Origin: Inquilinus sp052078665
GTDB taxonomy: Bacteria > Pseudomonadota > Alphaproteobacteria > DSM-16000 > Inquilinaceae
Assembly (NCBI RefSeq): GCF_052078665.1
Contig: NZ_JBQJIK010000007.1
Coordinates: 62,001 to 126,000, forward strand
Length of the DNA: 64,000 nucleotides
Direction: 5' to 3'
Of the stretch, positions 45,810 through 54,429 are shown one piece after another. Both the position numbers and the translations under genes were made by a program. Position 1 is the first letter of the stretch, and each line of letters begins with the position of its first letter. The notes under the pieces were generated by a model, which ran no database searches, was not told where the DNA came from, and saw nothing but the letters and a program-made list of their open reading frames with translations.

Positions 45810-46178
45810 TCAAGGCGCCTCTCGGCACACCGCCTCGACATTGTGGCCGTCGGGGTCGAGCAGGAAGGCGCCGTAATAGTCCGGATGGTAGTGCGGCCGC
45901 AGCCCGGGCGCGCCGTTGTCGCGGCCGCCCGCGGCCAGCCCCGCCGCGTGGAAACGGTCGACCGCCGCCCGGTCCGGCGCCGCGAAGGCGACATGGGTGC
46001 CGGTGAGGGCGCCGTCCTGCTGACCGATCCAGAAGAACGCCCGGCGGCCGACGCCGTAGCCGGCGAAGCTCTCGCCATCGGCATAGAGGCGGGCGATGCC
46101 GAGCGCCGCCAGCAGCCGGTCGTAGAAGGCCTTCGATCGATCGAGGTCGCCGACCCGGATGGTGACGTGATCCAGCAT
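45810..46178 (-). CDS. VOC-family (glyoxalase-like) protein
   Basis: 122 residues with two beta-alpha-beta-beta-beta units of the vicinal oxygen chelate fold. It begins MLDHVTIRVGDLDRSKAFYDRLL, a typical glyoxalase/bleomycin-resistance start, and ends AFLLDPDGHNVEAVCRE. The His near residue 4 and Glu near residue 118 are plausible metal ligands. The precise reaction is unknown. ATG 46178 follows GGGAAGG; a GTG at 46184 is less likely. Convergent with the SDR gene, 4 bp away. Confidence 0.85.
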   Translation of the reverse strand: MLDHVTIRVGDLDRSKAFYDRLLAALGIARLYADGESFAGYGVGRRAFFWIGQQDGALTGTHVAFAAPDRAAVDRFHAAGLAAGGRDNGAPGLRPHYHPDYYGAFLLDPDGHNVEAVCREAP

Positions 46179-46206
46179 GAGCACCTTCCCTGCCTGTGTC
46201 CCTATC

Positions 46207-46935
46207 CTACAGCCCCCACAGCCCCGGCTCGAAGCGCCACGCGGCGACGCCGAGGCCGGCGGCCGGGACGGCGAGCGCCGCCGCAGCGCCCTCGATCGGC
46301 GGAAGATCGTGCAGGTGCCAGTCGGCGCCGGCGAGGTCCGGCGGCAGCATCGGCCGACTCACACGCTCGGCCGGGTCGGCGCTGACGGTGAAGCCGGTGA
46401 AGTCGAAGGAGAAGCCGCGGCCGATGCCCTTGGACAGCGCCTCCTTGCGGGTCCAGACCGCGTAGAAGGCCGCGGTCAGCGCCGGGCCGGACAGGCCGGC
46501 GAGCGTCGCCCGCTCCGCCGCCGAATAGGCGATGCCGGCGACCTCCAACGGCGGCGGATGCGACACCGTCTCGACATCGACCCCGACCTCGATTCCCCGG
46601 GCCAGCGCCACCACGGCCCAGGGCCCGCTGTGCGAGAGGTTGAAGCGCAGGTCGCCCTCCGCCAGCTCCGGCTTGCCCCAGGCGCTCTGGCGGAAGCGCA
46701 GCCGGTCCGCCGGCGCCTCGAGAGCGCGGCCGAGCAGCAGCCGCAGCGCCGCATGGGCGGCGACGTAGCGGGCCCGCAGCAGGTCGGTGCGGAACCGGTC
46801 GGCGCGCTGCCGCTCCTCCGCCGACAGCACGGCCAGGCCGGCCGCCGGGTCGCGGTCGGTGCGCAGGCGCCAGACCTGCACCTGCCCCGGCGGCAGGTCG
46901 GGGAAGCCCGACGGCATCGTCCAGGTGTCGGACAT
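46207..46935 (-). CDS. 4'-phosphopantetheinyl transferase, Sfp type
   Basis: Transfers phosphopantetheine from CoA to carrier-protein serines. 242 residues. The core motifs are GVDVETV (~118) with the Mg-binding Asp and Glu, and WTRKEALSKGIGRGF (~161). The upstream WGKPELAEGDLRFNLSHS block (~86-103) is also typical. Sfp-type enzymes usually serve polyketide, peptide or siderophore synthases, but none is next to it; it may serve a cluster elsewhere or a broad set of carriers. Confidence 0.92.
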   Translation of the reverse strand: MSDTWTMPSGFPDLPPGQVQVWRLRTDRDPAAGLAVLSAEERQRADRFRTDLLRARYVAAHAALRLLLGRALEAPADRLRFRQSAWGKPELAEGDLRFNLSHSGPWAVVALARGIEVGVDVETVSHPPPLEVAGIAYSAAERATLAGLSGPALTAAFYAVWTRKEALSKGIGRGFSFDFTGFTVSADPAERVSRPMLPPDLAGADWHLHDLPPIEGAAAALAVPAAGLGVAAWRFEPGLWGL

Positions 46936-46956
46936 CGCCCCCTCCTTGCCTCTGCC

Positions 46957-49350
46957 CTACTCCCCGTAAGGCAGCCAGATGTTCTTCACCTGGGTGGCCC
47001 GGCGCAAATAGTCGCGGCCCTGGCCTTCGGCGTCGGACAGCCAGTGGCGGCGGCGGCCCTGGTTGGTCCAGGTGGCCTTGAGGTTGCCGGCGCTGGCCTT
47101 CTCCACCGCCGCGCCGCCTTCGGCCGGGCCGACATACCAGAGGGCGGCGACGTCGTCGTGCTCGGCCAGGGTCTTGGCCAGCACGTCGCGCTCGCCGGTG
47201 ACGATGTTGACCACCCCGTCCGGCACGTCGGAGGTGTCGAGCACCTGGTACAGGTCGGTCGCCGCCAGCGGATGGCGCGGCGACGGCACCACCACCACGC
47301 GGTTGCCCATGGCGATCGCCGGCACCACCAGCGACACGAAGCCGAGCAGCGGCGCCTCGTCCGGGCACAGCAGGCCCATCACGCCCCAGGACTCGTTCAT
47401 CGCCAGCGTCACCTGGCGGGCGCGGGCGTCATGCACCTGGCCGTCATATTTGTCGGCGAAGCCGGCATAGAAGAAGATCCGCCGCACCGCGGCCTCGACC
47501 TCAGCCGCCGCGGCCTTGGCCGTGGCGCCGGTCATCGAGGAGATCCGGCGGGCGAACTCCTCGGACCGCGCCGCCAGGTTCTCGGCCAGGAAGTACAGCA
47601 CCTGGGCGCGGTTGTGCCCGGCCATGCCGCTCCAGCCGGTGGCCTTGTGCGCCGCCTCGACCGCGTTGCGGATGTCCTTGCGGTTGCCGAGGCCGACCTG
47701 GCCCAGCGCCCGGCCCTTCGGATCGAGCACGGTGGTGCTGTAGCCGCCATCCGGCCGCGCCTGCTTGCCGCCGACATAGAGCTTGGCGGTGCGGTCGATC
47801 GAGGGCAGGTCGTGGTCGCCGCCCAGCGGCACGGCCGCCAGCGGCGCCGCGGCCACCGGCTTCAGCGCCGGCGCGTCCTTCTCCCAGCCCGGCACCAGGT
47901 ATTCGTACAGGCCCTCGCGCCCACCCTCGCGGCCGAAGCCGCTCTCGCGGTAGCCGCCGAAGCCGACCGCGGCGTCGAACATGTTGGCGCAGTTGATCCA
48001 GACCACCCCGGCCTTCAGCCGCGCCGCGACATGCAGCGCCTGGTTCACCGTCTCCGACCACACCGAAGACGCCAGGCCGTAGCGCGAATTGTTGGCCAGG
48101 CTCACTGCCTCGTCGACGGTGCGGAAGGTCGAGGCCGTCAGCACCGGGCCGAAGATCTCCTCCTGGGCGATGGTCGAGGCCGGCTCGGCCTCGGTGAACA
48201 ACGTCGGCGGGAAGTACAGGCCGCCCTTGGGCAGCGTCGCCGAGTCCTGCCAGCAGGCCGCGCCCTCCTTCTTGCCCAGCTCGACGTAATGCTTGATCCG
48301 GTCGAGCTGCACCTGGGCGACGATCGGGCCCATATCGGTCGACTTGTCGAGCGGATCGCCGACCCGGAGCGTCGCCATCCGGCGCTTCAGCTTGTCGTAC
48401 ATCCGGTCGGCCACGCTCTCCTGCACCAGCAGGCGCGAGCCGGCGCAGCAGACCTGGCCCTGGTTGAACCAGATCGAATCCACCACGCCCTCGACCGCGG
48501 CGTCGAGATCGGCGTCGTCGAAGACGATGAAGGGCGACTTGCCGCCCAGCTCCAGCGACAGCTTCTTGCCGGTGCCGGCGGTCGCCTCGCGGATCCGGCG
48601 CCCGACTTCGGTCGAGCCGGTGAAGGCGATCTTGTCGACATCGGCATGCTCGACGATCAGCGCGCCGGTCAAGCCATCGCCGGTGACGATGTTCAGGACG
48701 CCCGGCGGCAGCCCGGCCTCCTGCGCGATCTCGGCGAAGAGCAGCGCGGTCAGCGGCGTAAACTCGGCCGGCTTCAGCACCACCGTGTTTCCGGCGGCCA
48801 GCGCCGGCGCCACCTTCCAGGCCAGCATCAGCAGCGGGAAGTTCCACGGGATGATCTGGCCGCAGACCCCGACGGGGCGATAGCCGGGGAACTCGGTCTC
48901 GACCAGCGAGGCCCAGCCGGCGTGATGGTAGAAGTGCCGCGCGACCAGCGGGATGTCGATGTCCCGGCTCTCGCGGATCGGCTTGCCGTTGTCCATGGTC
49001 TCGATCACGGACAGCAGCCGCTCGCGGCGCTGGACGTGCCTGGCCAGGGCATAGAGGTGGCGGGCGCGCTCATGGCCCGGCAGCGCCGCCCAGCCTTTCT
49101 GGGCCCGGCGCGCGGCCTTGACCGCGGCGTCGACATCCTTGGCGGTGCCCTGCGCCACCTGCGCCAGCTTCTTGCCGGTGGCCGGGTTCAGCACCTCGAA
49201 GCGCTCGCCCTCGGCCGGGGCGACGAACTTGCCGTCGATGAAATGGCCGAAGCCCGTCTCATGCCGCGCCAGCCAGTCGCGGGCGATGCCGCTGTCCTCG
49301 GGCGCCGGGCCGTACTCCATGGTGTCGAGAATCTCCGCGATCCGGGGCAT
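46957..49350 (-). CDS. Double-domain aldehyde dehydrogenase (ALDH16 type)
   Basis: 797 residues, about 1.6 times a usual aldehyde dehydrogenase. The first domain (~30-490) is complete: NAD site with PWNFPLLMLAWKVAPAL, Glu267 in LSLELGGKSP and the catalytic cysteine at 301/302 in FNQGQVCCAGSR. The second domain (~530-797) repeats the fold (YVGGKQARPDGGYST, VVVVPSPRHPLAATDLYQVL) but has no catalytic cysteine in the matching place, as in ALDH16 proteins. It is 12 bp downstream of deoC, whose product acetaldehyde is a sensible substrate. Confidence 0.9.
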   Translation of the reverse strand: MPRIAEILDTMEYGPAPEDSGIARDWLARHETGFGHFIDGKFVAPAEGERFEVLNPATGKKLAQVAQGTAKDVDAAVKAARRAQKGWAALPGHERARHLYALARHVQRRERLLSVIETMDNGKPIRESRDIDIPLVARHFYHHAGWASLVETEFPGYRPVGVCGQIIPWNFPLLMLAWKVAPALAAGNTVVLKPAEFTPLTALLFAEIAQEAGLPPGVLNIVTGDGLTGALIVEHADVDKIAFTGSTEVGRRIREATAGTGKKLSLELGGKSPFIVFDDADLDAAVEGVVDSIWFNQGQVCCAGSRLLVQESVADRMYDKLKRRMATLRVGDPLDKSTDMGPIVAQVQLDRIKHYVELGKKEGAACWQDSATLPKGGLYFPPTLFTEAEPASTIAQEEIFGPVLTASTFRTVDEAVSLANNSRYGLASSVWSETVNQALHVAARLKAGVVWINCANMFDAAVGFGGYRESGFGREGGREGLYEYLVPGWEKDAPALKPVAAAPLAAVPLGGDHDLPSIDRTAKLYVGGKQARPDGGYSTTVLDPKGRALGQVGLGNRKDIRNAVEAAHKATGWSGMAGHNRAQVLYFLAENLAARSEEFARRISSMTGATAKAAAAEVEAAVRRIFFYAGFADKYDGQVHDARARQVTLAMNESWGVMGLLCPDEAPLLGFVSLVVPAIAMGNRVVVVPSPRHPLAATDLYQVLDTSDVPDGVVNIVTGERDVLAKTLAEHDDVAALWYVGPAEGGAAVEKASAGNLKATWTNQGRRRHWLSDAEGQGRDYLRRATQVKNIWLPYGE

Positions 49351-49362
49351 AAGTGAGGCTCC

Positions 49363-50373
49363 TCAGGCGGAAGCGTGGCGGAAGCCGGCCGAGTAGCGGC
49401 CGGTGACGAAATGCTCGATCTGGCGCTCGACATCGGCGAGCAGCGAGGAGGCGCCGATCCGGAACAGCTCCGGCTCCAGCCAGGGCCGGCCCAGCTCCTC
49501 CTTCATCAGGATCAGCCAGGCGATGGCGTCCTTGGCGGTGCGCAGGCCGCCGGCGGGCTTGAAGCCGACGCGCTCGCCGGTGCGGGCCTGGTAGTCGCGG
49601 ATGGCGCGCACCATCACCAGGCTGACCGGCAGGGTGGCGTTGACGTCCTCCTTGCCGGTCGAGGTCTTGATGAAGTCGGCCCCGGCCATCATGCAGACCA
49701 GGCTGGCGGCCTCGACATTGCGCAGGGTCCGCAGGTCGCCGGTGGCCAGGATGGTCTTCAGATGCGCCTCGCCGCAGGCCTCGCGCATCGCCCGGACCTC
49801 GTCGTAGAGGGCGGACCAGTCGCGGTTCAGCACCTGGGCGCGGTGGATGACGATGTCGATCTCGGCCGCCCCCTCCTCCACCGCGTAGCGGATCTCGGCC
49901 AGGCGCTGCGGCAGCGGCGTCAGCCCGGCCGGGAAGCCGGTGGCGACCGAGGCCACGGGAATGCCGCTGCCGGCCAGCGCCTTCACCGCGGCGCCGACCA
50001 TGGTCGGGTAGACGCAGACGGCGCCGGTGGTCGGCGGCCGGTCGGACAGGCCCAGCGCCTCGACCAGGTCGTCGCGCAGCGGGTGGCGGGCCTTGGCGCA
50101 GAGGCGCTGCACCCGGCCCGGCGTGTCGTCGCCGGCCAGGGTGGTCAGGTCCATGCAGGTGATCGCCTTCACCAGCCAGGCGGCCTGGTACTCCTTCTTC
50201 ACCGTGCGCCGGGTGGTCATGGTGGCGGCCCGGCGCTCGGCGGCGCTGAGATTGACCCGCGCCGCCTCGACCCAGTCCAGCTCCAGCGCCATGCCCGGGT
50301 TGCGATGGGTGTTGGCGGCCGGCACGATGCGGGCCACCGCCTCGCCGGTGCCGTCTCGACGATGGTCGGGCAT
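49363..50373 (-). CDS. deoC: Deoxyribose-phosphate aldolase
   Basis: Class I aldolase splitting 2-deoxyribose-5-phosphate to glyceraldehyde-3-phosphate and acetaldehyde. 336 residues, the longer eukaryote-like form. The Schiff-base lysine is Lys236 in DFIKTSTGKED; other blocks are TCMDLTTLAGDDT (~72) and VGFKPAGGLRT. The start at 50373 follows GGGGAG. The downstream ALDH gene probably removes the acetaldehyde. Together they allow deoxynucleoside use. Confidence 0.94.
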   Translation of the reverse strand: MPDHRRDGTGEAVARIVPAANTHRNPGMALELDWVEAARVNLSAAERRAATMTTRRTVKKEYQAAWLVKAITCMDLTTLAGDDTPGRVQRLCAKARHPLRDDLVEALGLSDRPPTTGAVCVYPTMVGAAVKALAGSGIPVASVATGFPAGLTPLPQRLAEIRYAVEEGAAEIDIVIHRAQVLNRDWSALYDEVRAMREACGEAHLKTILATGDLRTLRNVEAASLVCMMAGADFIKTSTGKEDVNATLPVSLVMVRAIRDYQARTGERVGFKPAGGLRTAKDAIAWLILMKEELGRPWLEPELFRIGASSLLADVERQIEHFVTGRYSAGFRHASA

Positions 50374-50485
50374 GGACGTCTCCCCTAGAAATCTGCGGGA
50401 ACAGAGCGCCGCCGGCACCGGGCTGTCAAGGCGGAGCGCGGAGCGATACGCTGGCCGAACCAAGACCCTCGGAGGGGAAGGCTTC

Positions 50486-50896
50486 ATGACCGAAAGCGCG
50501 CGCGTGCTGACCGGCAAATGCTATTGCGGCGCCGTCCACTACGAAGTGGCGGATTCGTTCCTCTACGCCCTGAACTGCCACTGCTCGAACTGCCGGCGGA
50601 CGACCGGGTCGGCCTTCAAGCCCATCGCCGGCATCGAGCGCAGCAAGCTGACGGTGACCCAGGGCCGGGACGGGCTGATGATCTATGGCGAGCCGGACCA
50701 CAACAACACGCATTGCCGGGCCTGCGGCTCGCTGCTGTTCTCGGTCGTCCGCGACGGCGCCTATGTCCATGTCGCCATGGGCACGTTGGTCGACGACCCG
50801 ACCATCCGGCCGACCGAGCACATCTTCGTCGGCTCCAAGGCGCCCTGGTACACCATCGCCGACGACCTGCCGCAATATGAGGAGTTCCCGGCCTAG
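50486..50896 (+). CDS. GFA/CENP-V family zinc protein
   Basis: 136 residues. Cysteine pairs at the expected places bind zinc: TGKCYCGAVHYE (~10), NCHCSNCRRTTGSAF (~31-44) and HCRACGSLLF (~76-84). Family members resemble glutathione-dependent formaldehyde-activating enzyme, but that activity is disputed for many. Function here is not known. A GGAGGGG site precedes ATG 50486. Its 3' end overlaps the convergent NmrA-like gene by 4 bp. Confidence 0.87.
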   Translation: MTESARVLTGKCYCGAVHYEVADSFLYALNCHCSNCRRTTGSAFKPIAGIERSKLTVTQGRDGLMIYGEPDHNNTHCRACGSLLFSVVRDGAYVHVAMGTLVDDPTIRPTEHIFVGSKAPWYTIADDLPQYEEFPA

Positions 50897-51762
50897 CCGG
50901 CCGACCGGCGCACCAGCGCCGCCAGCACCTCGGCCAGCGGCGTGGTGCCGCGCCGGACCTCGCCGCCATCGACCTCGATCCGGCCGGCGTTGTGGGCGTC
51001 GTAGAGATCGGTGATCAGCCGGACATAGCCCTCGCTCAGCCCGCCCGCGGCCAGGGCCTGCTCCCATTGGCCGCGCGGCAGGGCCATAGCCTGCACCGGC
51101 CGACCGAGCGGTCCGGCCAGAGCGGCGGCGACGGCGATCGCGGTATAGCGCTGCGGCCCCTCGGCGTGGAGGATGCGCGGCGGCGCCTCGGCGGCGGCCA
51201 GCAGGTCGGCCGCGATCAGCCCGACATCGGGGGCCGAGACGGTCGGGAAGCGCTTGTCGAGCGGATGGTGCAGGCTGGCCAGCACGCCGGTGGCCATGGC
51301 AGGGCGCAGCGACCGCGCCCAGTTCTCCATGTGCTCGGCCGAGCGCAGGAAGGCGATGCCCGGAAGGCCGCCGAGCCGCTGCTCCAGGTCATGGAACAGC
51401 TCGGTGATGCCGGTGCCGGCCGCGTGCTGGGCGCCGTAGTCGGAAATGGCGACCGTGCGCGGCGGCCGTGCCGCCTCCAGCGCCCGGGCCAGGCTGTCGA
51501 TCAGGCTGCGGGTCTCGGCCGCGGCGTCGCCGCGCGACGGGGCCAGCGGCACGACCGCCAGCACGCCCTCGGCGTCGCTGAGCGCCGCCGTCAGCGCCTC
51601 GGTGTCGGCGATGTCGGCGACGGTGATGTCGCAGCCGGCCTCGGCCAGGGCACCGGCCTTGCCCAGATCGCGGACGATGGCCCGCACCGCCCTGCCCCGC
51701 CGCCGCAGCTCCCGCGCCGCGGCACCGCCGATCCGTCCTGTGGCCCCGATGATGGCGAACAT
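50893..51762 (-). CDS. NmrA-like NAD(P)-binding protein
   Basis: 289 residues of the atypical short-chain dehydrogenase group. The N-terminus MFAIIGATGRIGGAAARELRR has the GxxGxxG dinucleotide loop, and the usual catalytic tyrosine motif is missing. Relatives are NAD(P)H:quinone reductases and redox sensors of the NmrA/HSCARG type. AISDYGAQHAAGTGI and FLRSAEHMENW are typical of the group. The upstream gap holds a 20-bp tandem repeat. Regulation and substrate unknown. Confidence 0.85.
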   Translation of the reverse strand: MFAIIGATGRIGGAAARELRRRGRAVRAIVRDLGKAGALAEAGCDITVADIADTEALTAALSDAEGVLAVVPLAPSRGDAAAETRSLIDSLARALEAARPPRTVAISDYGAQHAAGTGITELFHDLEQRLGGLPGIAFLRSAEHMENWARSLRPAMATGVLASLHHPLDKRFPTVSAPDVGLIAADLLAAAEAPPRILHAEGPQRYTAIAVAAALAGPLGRPVQAMALPRGQWEQALAAGGLSEGYVRLITDLYDAHNAGRIEVDGGEVRRGTTPLAEVLAALVRRSAG

Positions 51763-51836
51763 AATGCTTCTCCCGCTCGGCCCCCGGATCGGGGCTCGGT
51801 ACGGGGCCGACCTTGCCGCGGCAGCGCCGGTCGGTC

Positions 51837-51881
51837 GCGCCGGAACGGACGGCACAGCGCCGGAACGGACGGCGGTGCGCC
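51837..51881. repeat. Tandem repeat, 20-bp period
   Basis: GCGCCGGAACGGACGGC occurs twice (51837-51853 and 51857-51873), followed by the first five bases of a third copy. The 20-bp period is close to two helical turns. It lies in the promoter region of the minus-strand NmrA-like gene and could be a paired protein-binding site. Confidence 0.6.
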
Positions 51882-51889
51882 ATCCGGCG

Positions 51890-52678
51890 TCAGGCTGATG
51901 GCGGCCGCTTCCTGGTTGCTGCCGCAGTCTCGCCACCACGGATCCTGGGCGGTTGCGTCGGTCTGACCTTGATCCGCAGGGACTTGCCGTCCGGCTGATC
52001 GATGTCGAACGCCCCGGTCTTTCGCACCAGATCGCTGAGCTTGCGATAGCCATAGGTGCGCGGATCGAAGTCGGAGGCGATGTTCGCGAGGCGTTGCCCG
52101 ACCGCGCCCAACCCGACCCAGCCATCCTCCGTCTCCAACTGCGCGACGGCCCTCGTCAGGATGGGAATGGCCGCGGCGGGGGGCTGGAGGGCCTCGGCGG
52201 CGGGCCCCTCTTCGGGAGTCGACACCTCGGCCTCGGGCAGCAGGTTCTCGGTGTAGATGAATCTGCGGCACGCCTGCCGGAAGCTCTCGGGCGTCTTCTG
52301 CTCCCCGAACCCGTAGACATCGGCGCCCTGCTCGCGGAGACGCGACGCCAGGCGCGTGAAATCGCTGTCCGAGGAGACCAGGCAGAAACCGTCGAACCGG
52401 CCGCTGTGCAGCAGGTCCATCGCGTCGATCACCAGGGCGATGTCGGACGCGTTCTTGCCGGTCGTGTAGGCGAATTGCTGGTACGGGTCGATCGCGTATT
52501 TCTGCAGGATATCGGCCCATGACTTCAGGCGCTGGCCCGAGAAATCGCCGTAGATCCGCCGGACACTGGCCTCGCCGAATTTGGCGACCTCCTCGAACAG
52601 CCCGGCCGCGATGCGCGGCGATGTGTTGTCGGCATCGATGAGAATGGCAAAACGGGGCAAGCGGTTTTCATCGGCCAT
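51890..52678 (-). CDS. NYN-domain nuclease with OST-HTH/LOTUS domain
   Basis: 262 residues. The NYN (PIN-like) domain fills ~10-150: FAILIDADNTSPRIA and FCLVSSDSDFTRLA provide the conserved metal-binding aspartates. A linker leads to an OST-HTH/LOTUS domain (~185-245: GWVGLGAVGQRLANIASDFDPRTYGYRKLSDLV). Such proteins are predicted RNA-processing or RNA-decay nucleases, the LOTUS part binding RNA. The start at 52678 fits; a GTG three codons earlier is possible. The next minus-strand gene is an AraC regulator. Confidence 0.88.
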   Translation of the reverse strand: MADENRLPRFAILIDADNTSPRIAAGLFEEVAKFGEASVRRIYGDFSGQRLKSWADILQKYAIDPYQQFAYTTGKNASDIALVIDAMDLLHSGRFDGFCLVSSDSDFTRLASRLREQGADVYGFGEQKTPESFRQACRRFIYTENLLPEAEVSTPEEGPAAEALQPPAAAIPILTRAVAQLETEDGWVGLGAVGQRLANIASDFDPRTYGYRKLSDLVRKTGAFDIDQPDGKSLRIKVRPTQPPRIRGGETAAATRKRPPSA

Positions 52679-52692
52679 GGTCGGCACCTCGA

Positions 52693-53550
52693 TCAGTTGT
52701 CGCGCCGCAGGGCGCCGGGGGTGGTGCCGAGGATGCGGCGCATCGCCCGGGCCATGTGGCTCTGATGCGCGAAGCCGGCGTCGAGCGCCACCTGGGCCAT
52801 CGGCAGGCGGCCGCCCAGCAGCAGCGCCCGCGCCCGTTCGACCCGGCGGCGGATCACGAACTGGTGCGGCGCCAGCCCGGTCGAGGCCTTGAACAGCGGC
52901 TTGAAATGCGACGGGCTGAGGCCCGCGGCCGCCGCCAGCTCGGCCAGGGCCAGGCGCTGGTCCAGCCGCGACTCGATCAGCTCCAGCACCCGGGCGAGCT
53001 GGCGCCGCGACAGCGTCTGTCCCGCCGCGGCCGCCGGCATCGGCGCCGCGTAGCGCCGCAGCAGATGGGCCGCAAGGGCCAGGCCGATGCTGTCGGCGTA
53101 GAGCGGATCGGACTCCGCCCCGGCCTCCAGCTCGGCTTTCAGGGCCCAGCCGAGATGCTCGATCCGCGGGTCGCGCAGCTGCAGCCGCGGCGCGATCTCC
53201 AGCCGGCCGGAGGCCAGGCCCAGCCCTTCCGCCGCGCTGCGCAGCAGCGCCGGGGTCAGGCGCAGCAGCAGGAACCGGGCCGGCCCCTCATCCTCCCACG
53301 CCCCGGCGGCGCCCGCGGGCAGCAGGTCGATGTCGCCCTCGCGCTGCAGCCGGTCCTGGACCAGCCCTTCGGCCCGGCAATGGGCGACCACCGGCGGCCC
53401 GACATGCAGGCTGAGCCGCAGGTCGGGCGACGGCGCCGCCTCGACCGCATGGCCGGTGGCGGCGAACAGCCCGGCGGCGAAGCCCGCCCATTGCCCGGCC
53501 TTCTCCGGCACGATCGCGCCGGACCGGATCACCGGTTCATGTGTATCCAT
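52693..53550 (-). CDS. AraC-family transcriptional regulator
   Basis: 285 residues. The C-terminal ~100 residues hold two helix-turn-helix units: LALAELAAAAGLSPSHFKPLFKASTGLAPHQFV and MAQVALDAGFAHQSHMARAMRRILGTTPG. The N-terminal ~170 residues form an effector domain of cupin type. It precedes the NYN gene with a 14-bp gap, and the divergent yjbE start is 234 bp away. Target genes cannot be inferred; one of these two neighbours is the simplest guess. Confidence 0.9.
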   Translation of the reverse strand: MDTHEPVIRSGAIVPEKAGQWAGFAAGLFAATGHAVEAAPSPDLRLSLHVGPPVVAHCRAEGLVQDRLQREGDIDLLPAGAAGAWEDEGPARFLLLRLTPALLRSAAEGLGLASGRLEIAPRLQLRDPRIEHLGWALKAELEAGAESDPLYADSIGLALAAHLLRRYAAPMPAAAAGQTLSRRQLARVLELIESRLDQRLALAELAAAAGLSPSHFKPLFKASTGLAPHQFVIRRRVERARALLLGGRLPMAQVALDAGFAHQSHMARAMRRILGTTPGALRRDN

Positions 53551-53784
53551 TTCGCCACACCTTTGAGCCGACCTGCGGCGTCCGCGCCGCAGTCTACGTC
53601 CCGGAGCTTGAGCCGGCGAGGCCTCCTCGCTATATGGGCGCCACCAGGCCGGGCCCCTCTGGCAGCTCCTTGGGAGATGCGATGTCGGACTGGAGACTCA
53701 CATGAGTGGCCCGCCTGCCGAACCGCCGACACGCCCCGGGATGGCATGCAGGCCGCTCCTCGCGACAGAGAGGACGGTTTTCGC

Positions 53785-54429
53785 ATGGAACATTTGCTGA
53801 CGGGCGAGGCGCTGACCGCCCTGGTCCAGGTCATCATGATCGACCTGGTGCTGGCCGGCGACAACGCCATCGTCATCGGCCTGGCAGCGGCCGGACTGCC
53901 CAAGGAACAGCGCGGCAAGGCGATCCTGATCGGCATCGCCGCCGCCACGGTGCTGCGCATCGTCTTCGCCCTGGCGACGACGCAGCTGCTGGCCATCGTC
54001 GGCCTGCTGCTGGCCGGCGGCGTGCTGCTGCTGTGGGTGTGCTGGAAGATGTGGCGCGAGCTGCGCCACACCGCCAAGGAGGAGCACCAGGCCGAGGAGG
54101 CGCTGGCCGGCCACGACGCGAACGGGAATGGCGCGCCGCGCAAGACCTTCGCCCAGGCCGCCTGGCAGATCGTGATCGCCGACGTGTCGATGTCGCTGGA
54201 CAACGTGCTGGCGGTGGCCGGCGCGGCGCGCGAGCACCCGGTGATCCTGATCTTCGGCCTGGCGCTGTCGATCGCGCTGATGGGCTTCGCCGCCTCGTTC
54301 ATCGCCCGGCTGCTGAACCGCCACCGCTGGATCGCCTATGTCGGCCTGGCAATCATCCTCTATGTCTCCATCGACATGATCTGGCGCGGCGCGACGGAGG
54401 TGTGGCCGCATCTCCAGGGTGCGATGTAA
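53785..54429 (+). CDS. TerC-family membrane protein, YjbE type
   Basis: 214 residues, seven predicted membrane helices. The TerC core acidic residues are in IMIDLVLAGDNAIVIGLA (~17-34) and again in VIADVSMSLDNVLAVAG (~131), forming the metal-binding pair. YjbE/TerC proteins are linked to manganese or calcium export and metalation of exported enzymes. I looked for a yybP-ykoY manganese riboswitch in the leader and did not find the conserved parts. ATG 53785 follows AGAGAGGACGG. Confidence 0.88.
   Translation: MEHLLTGEALTALVQVIMIDLVLAGDNAIVIGLAAAGLPKEQRGKAILIGIAAATVLRIVFALATTQLLAIVGLLLAGGVLLLWVCWKMWRELRHTAKEEHQAEEALAGHDANGNGAPRKTFAQAAWQIVIADVSMSLDNVLAVAGAAREHPVILIFGLALSIALMGFAASFIARLLNRHRWIAYVGLAIILYVSIDMIWRGATEVWPHLQGAM

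Noticed and set aside
46957..49350. Frameshift or gene fusion artefact in the long aldehyde dehydrogenase
   Set aside because: The 797-residue frame is continuous, both halves show aldehyde dehydrogenase features, and the length fits the known ALDH16 type.
53551..53784. yybP-ykoY manganese riboswitch before yjbE
   Set aside because: A CCTTTGAGCC segment near 53570 looked suggestive, but the paired GGGGAGTAG part and the closing stem are absent.
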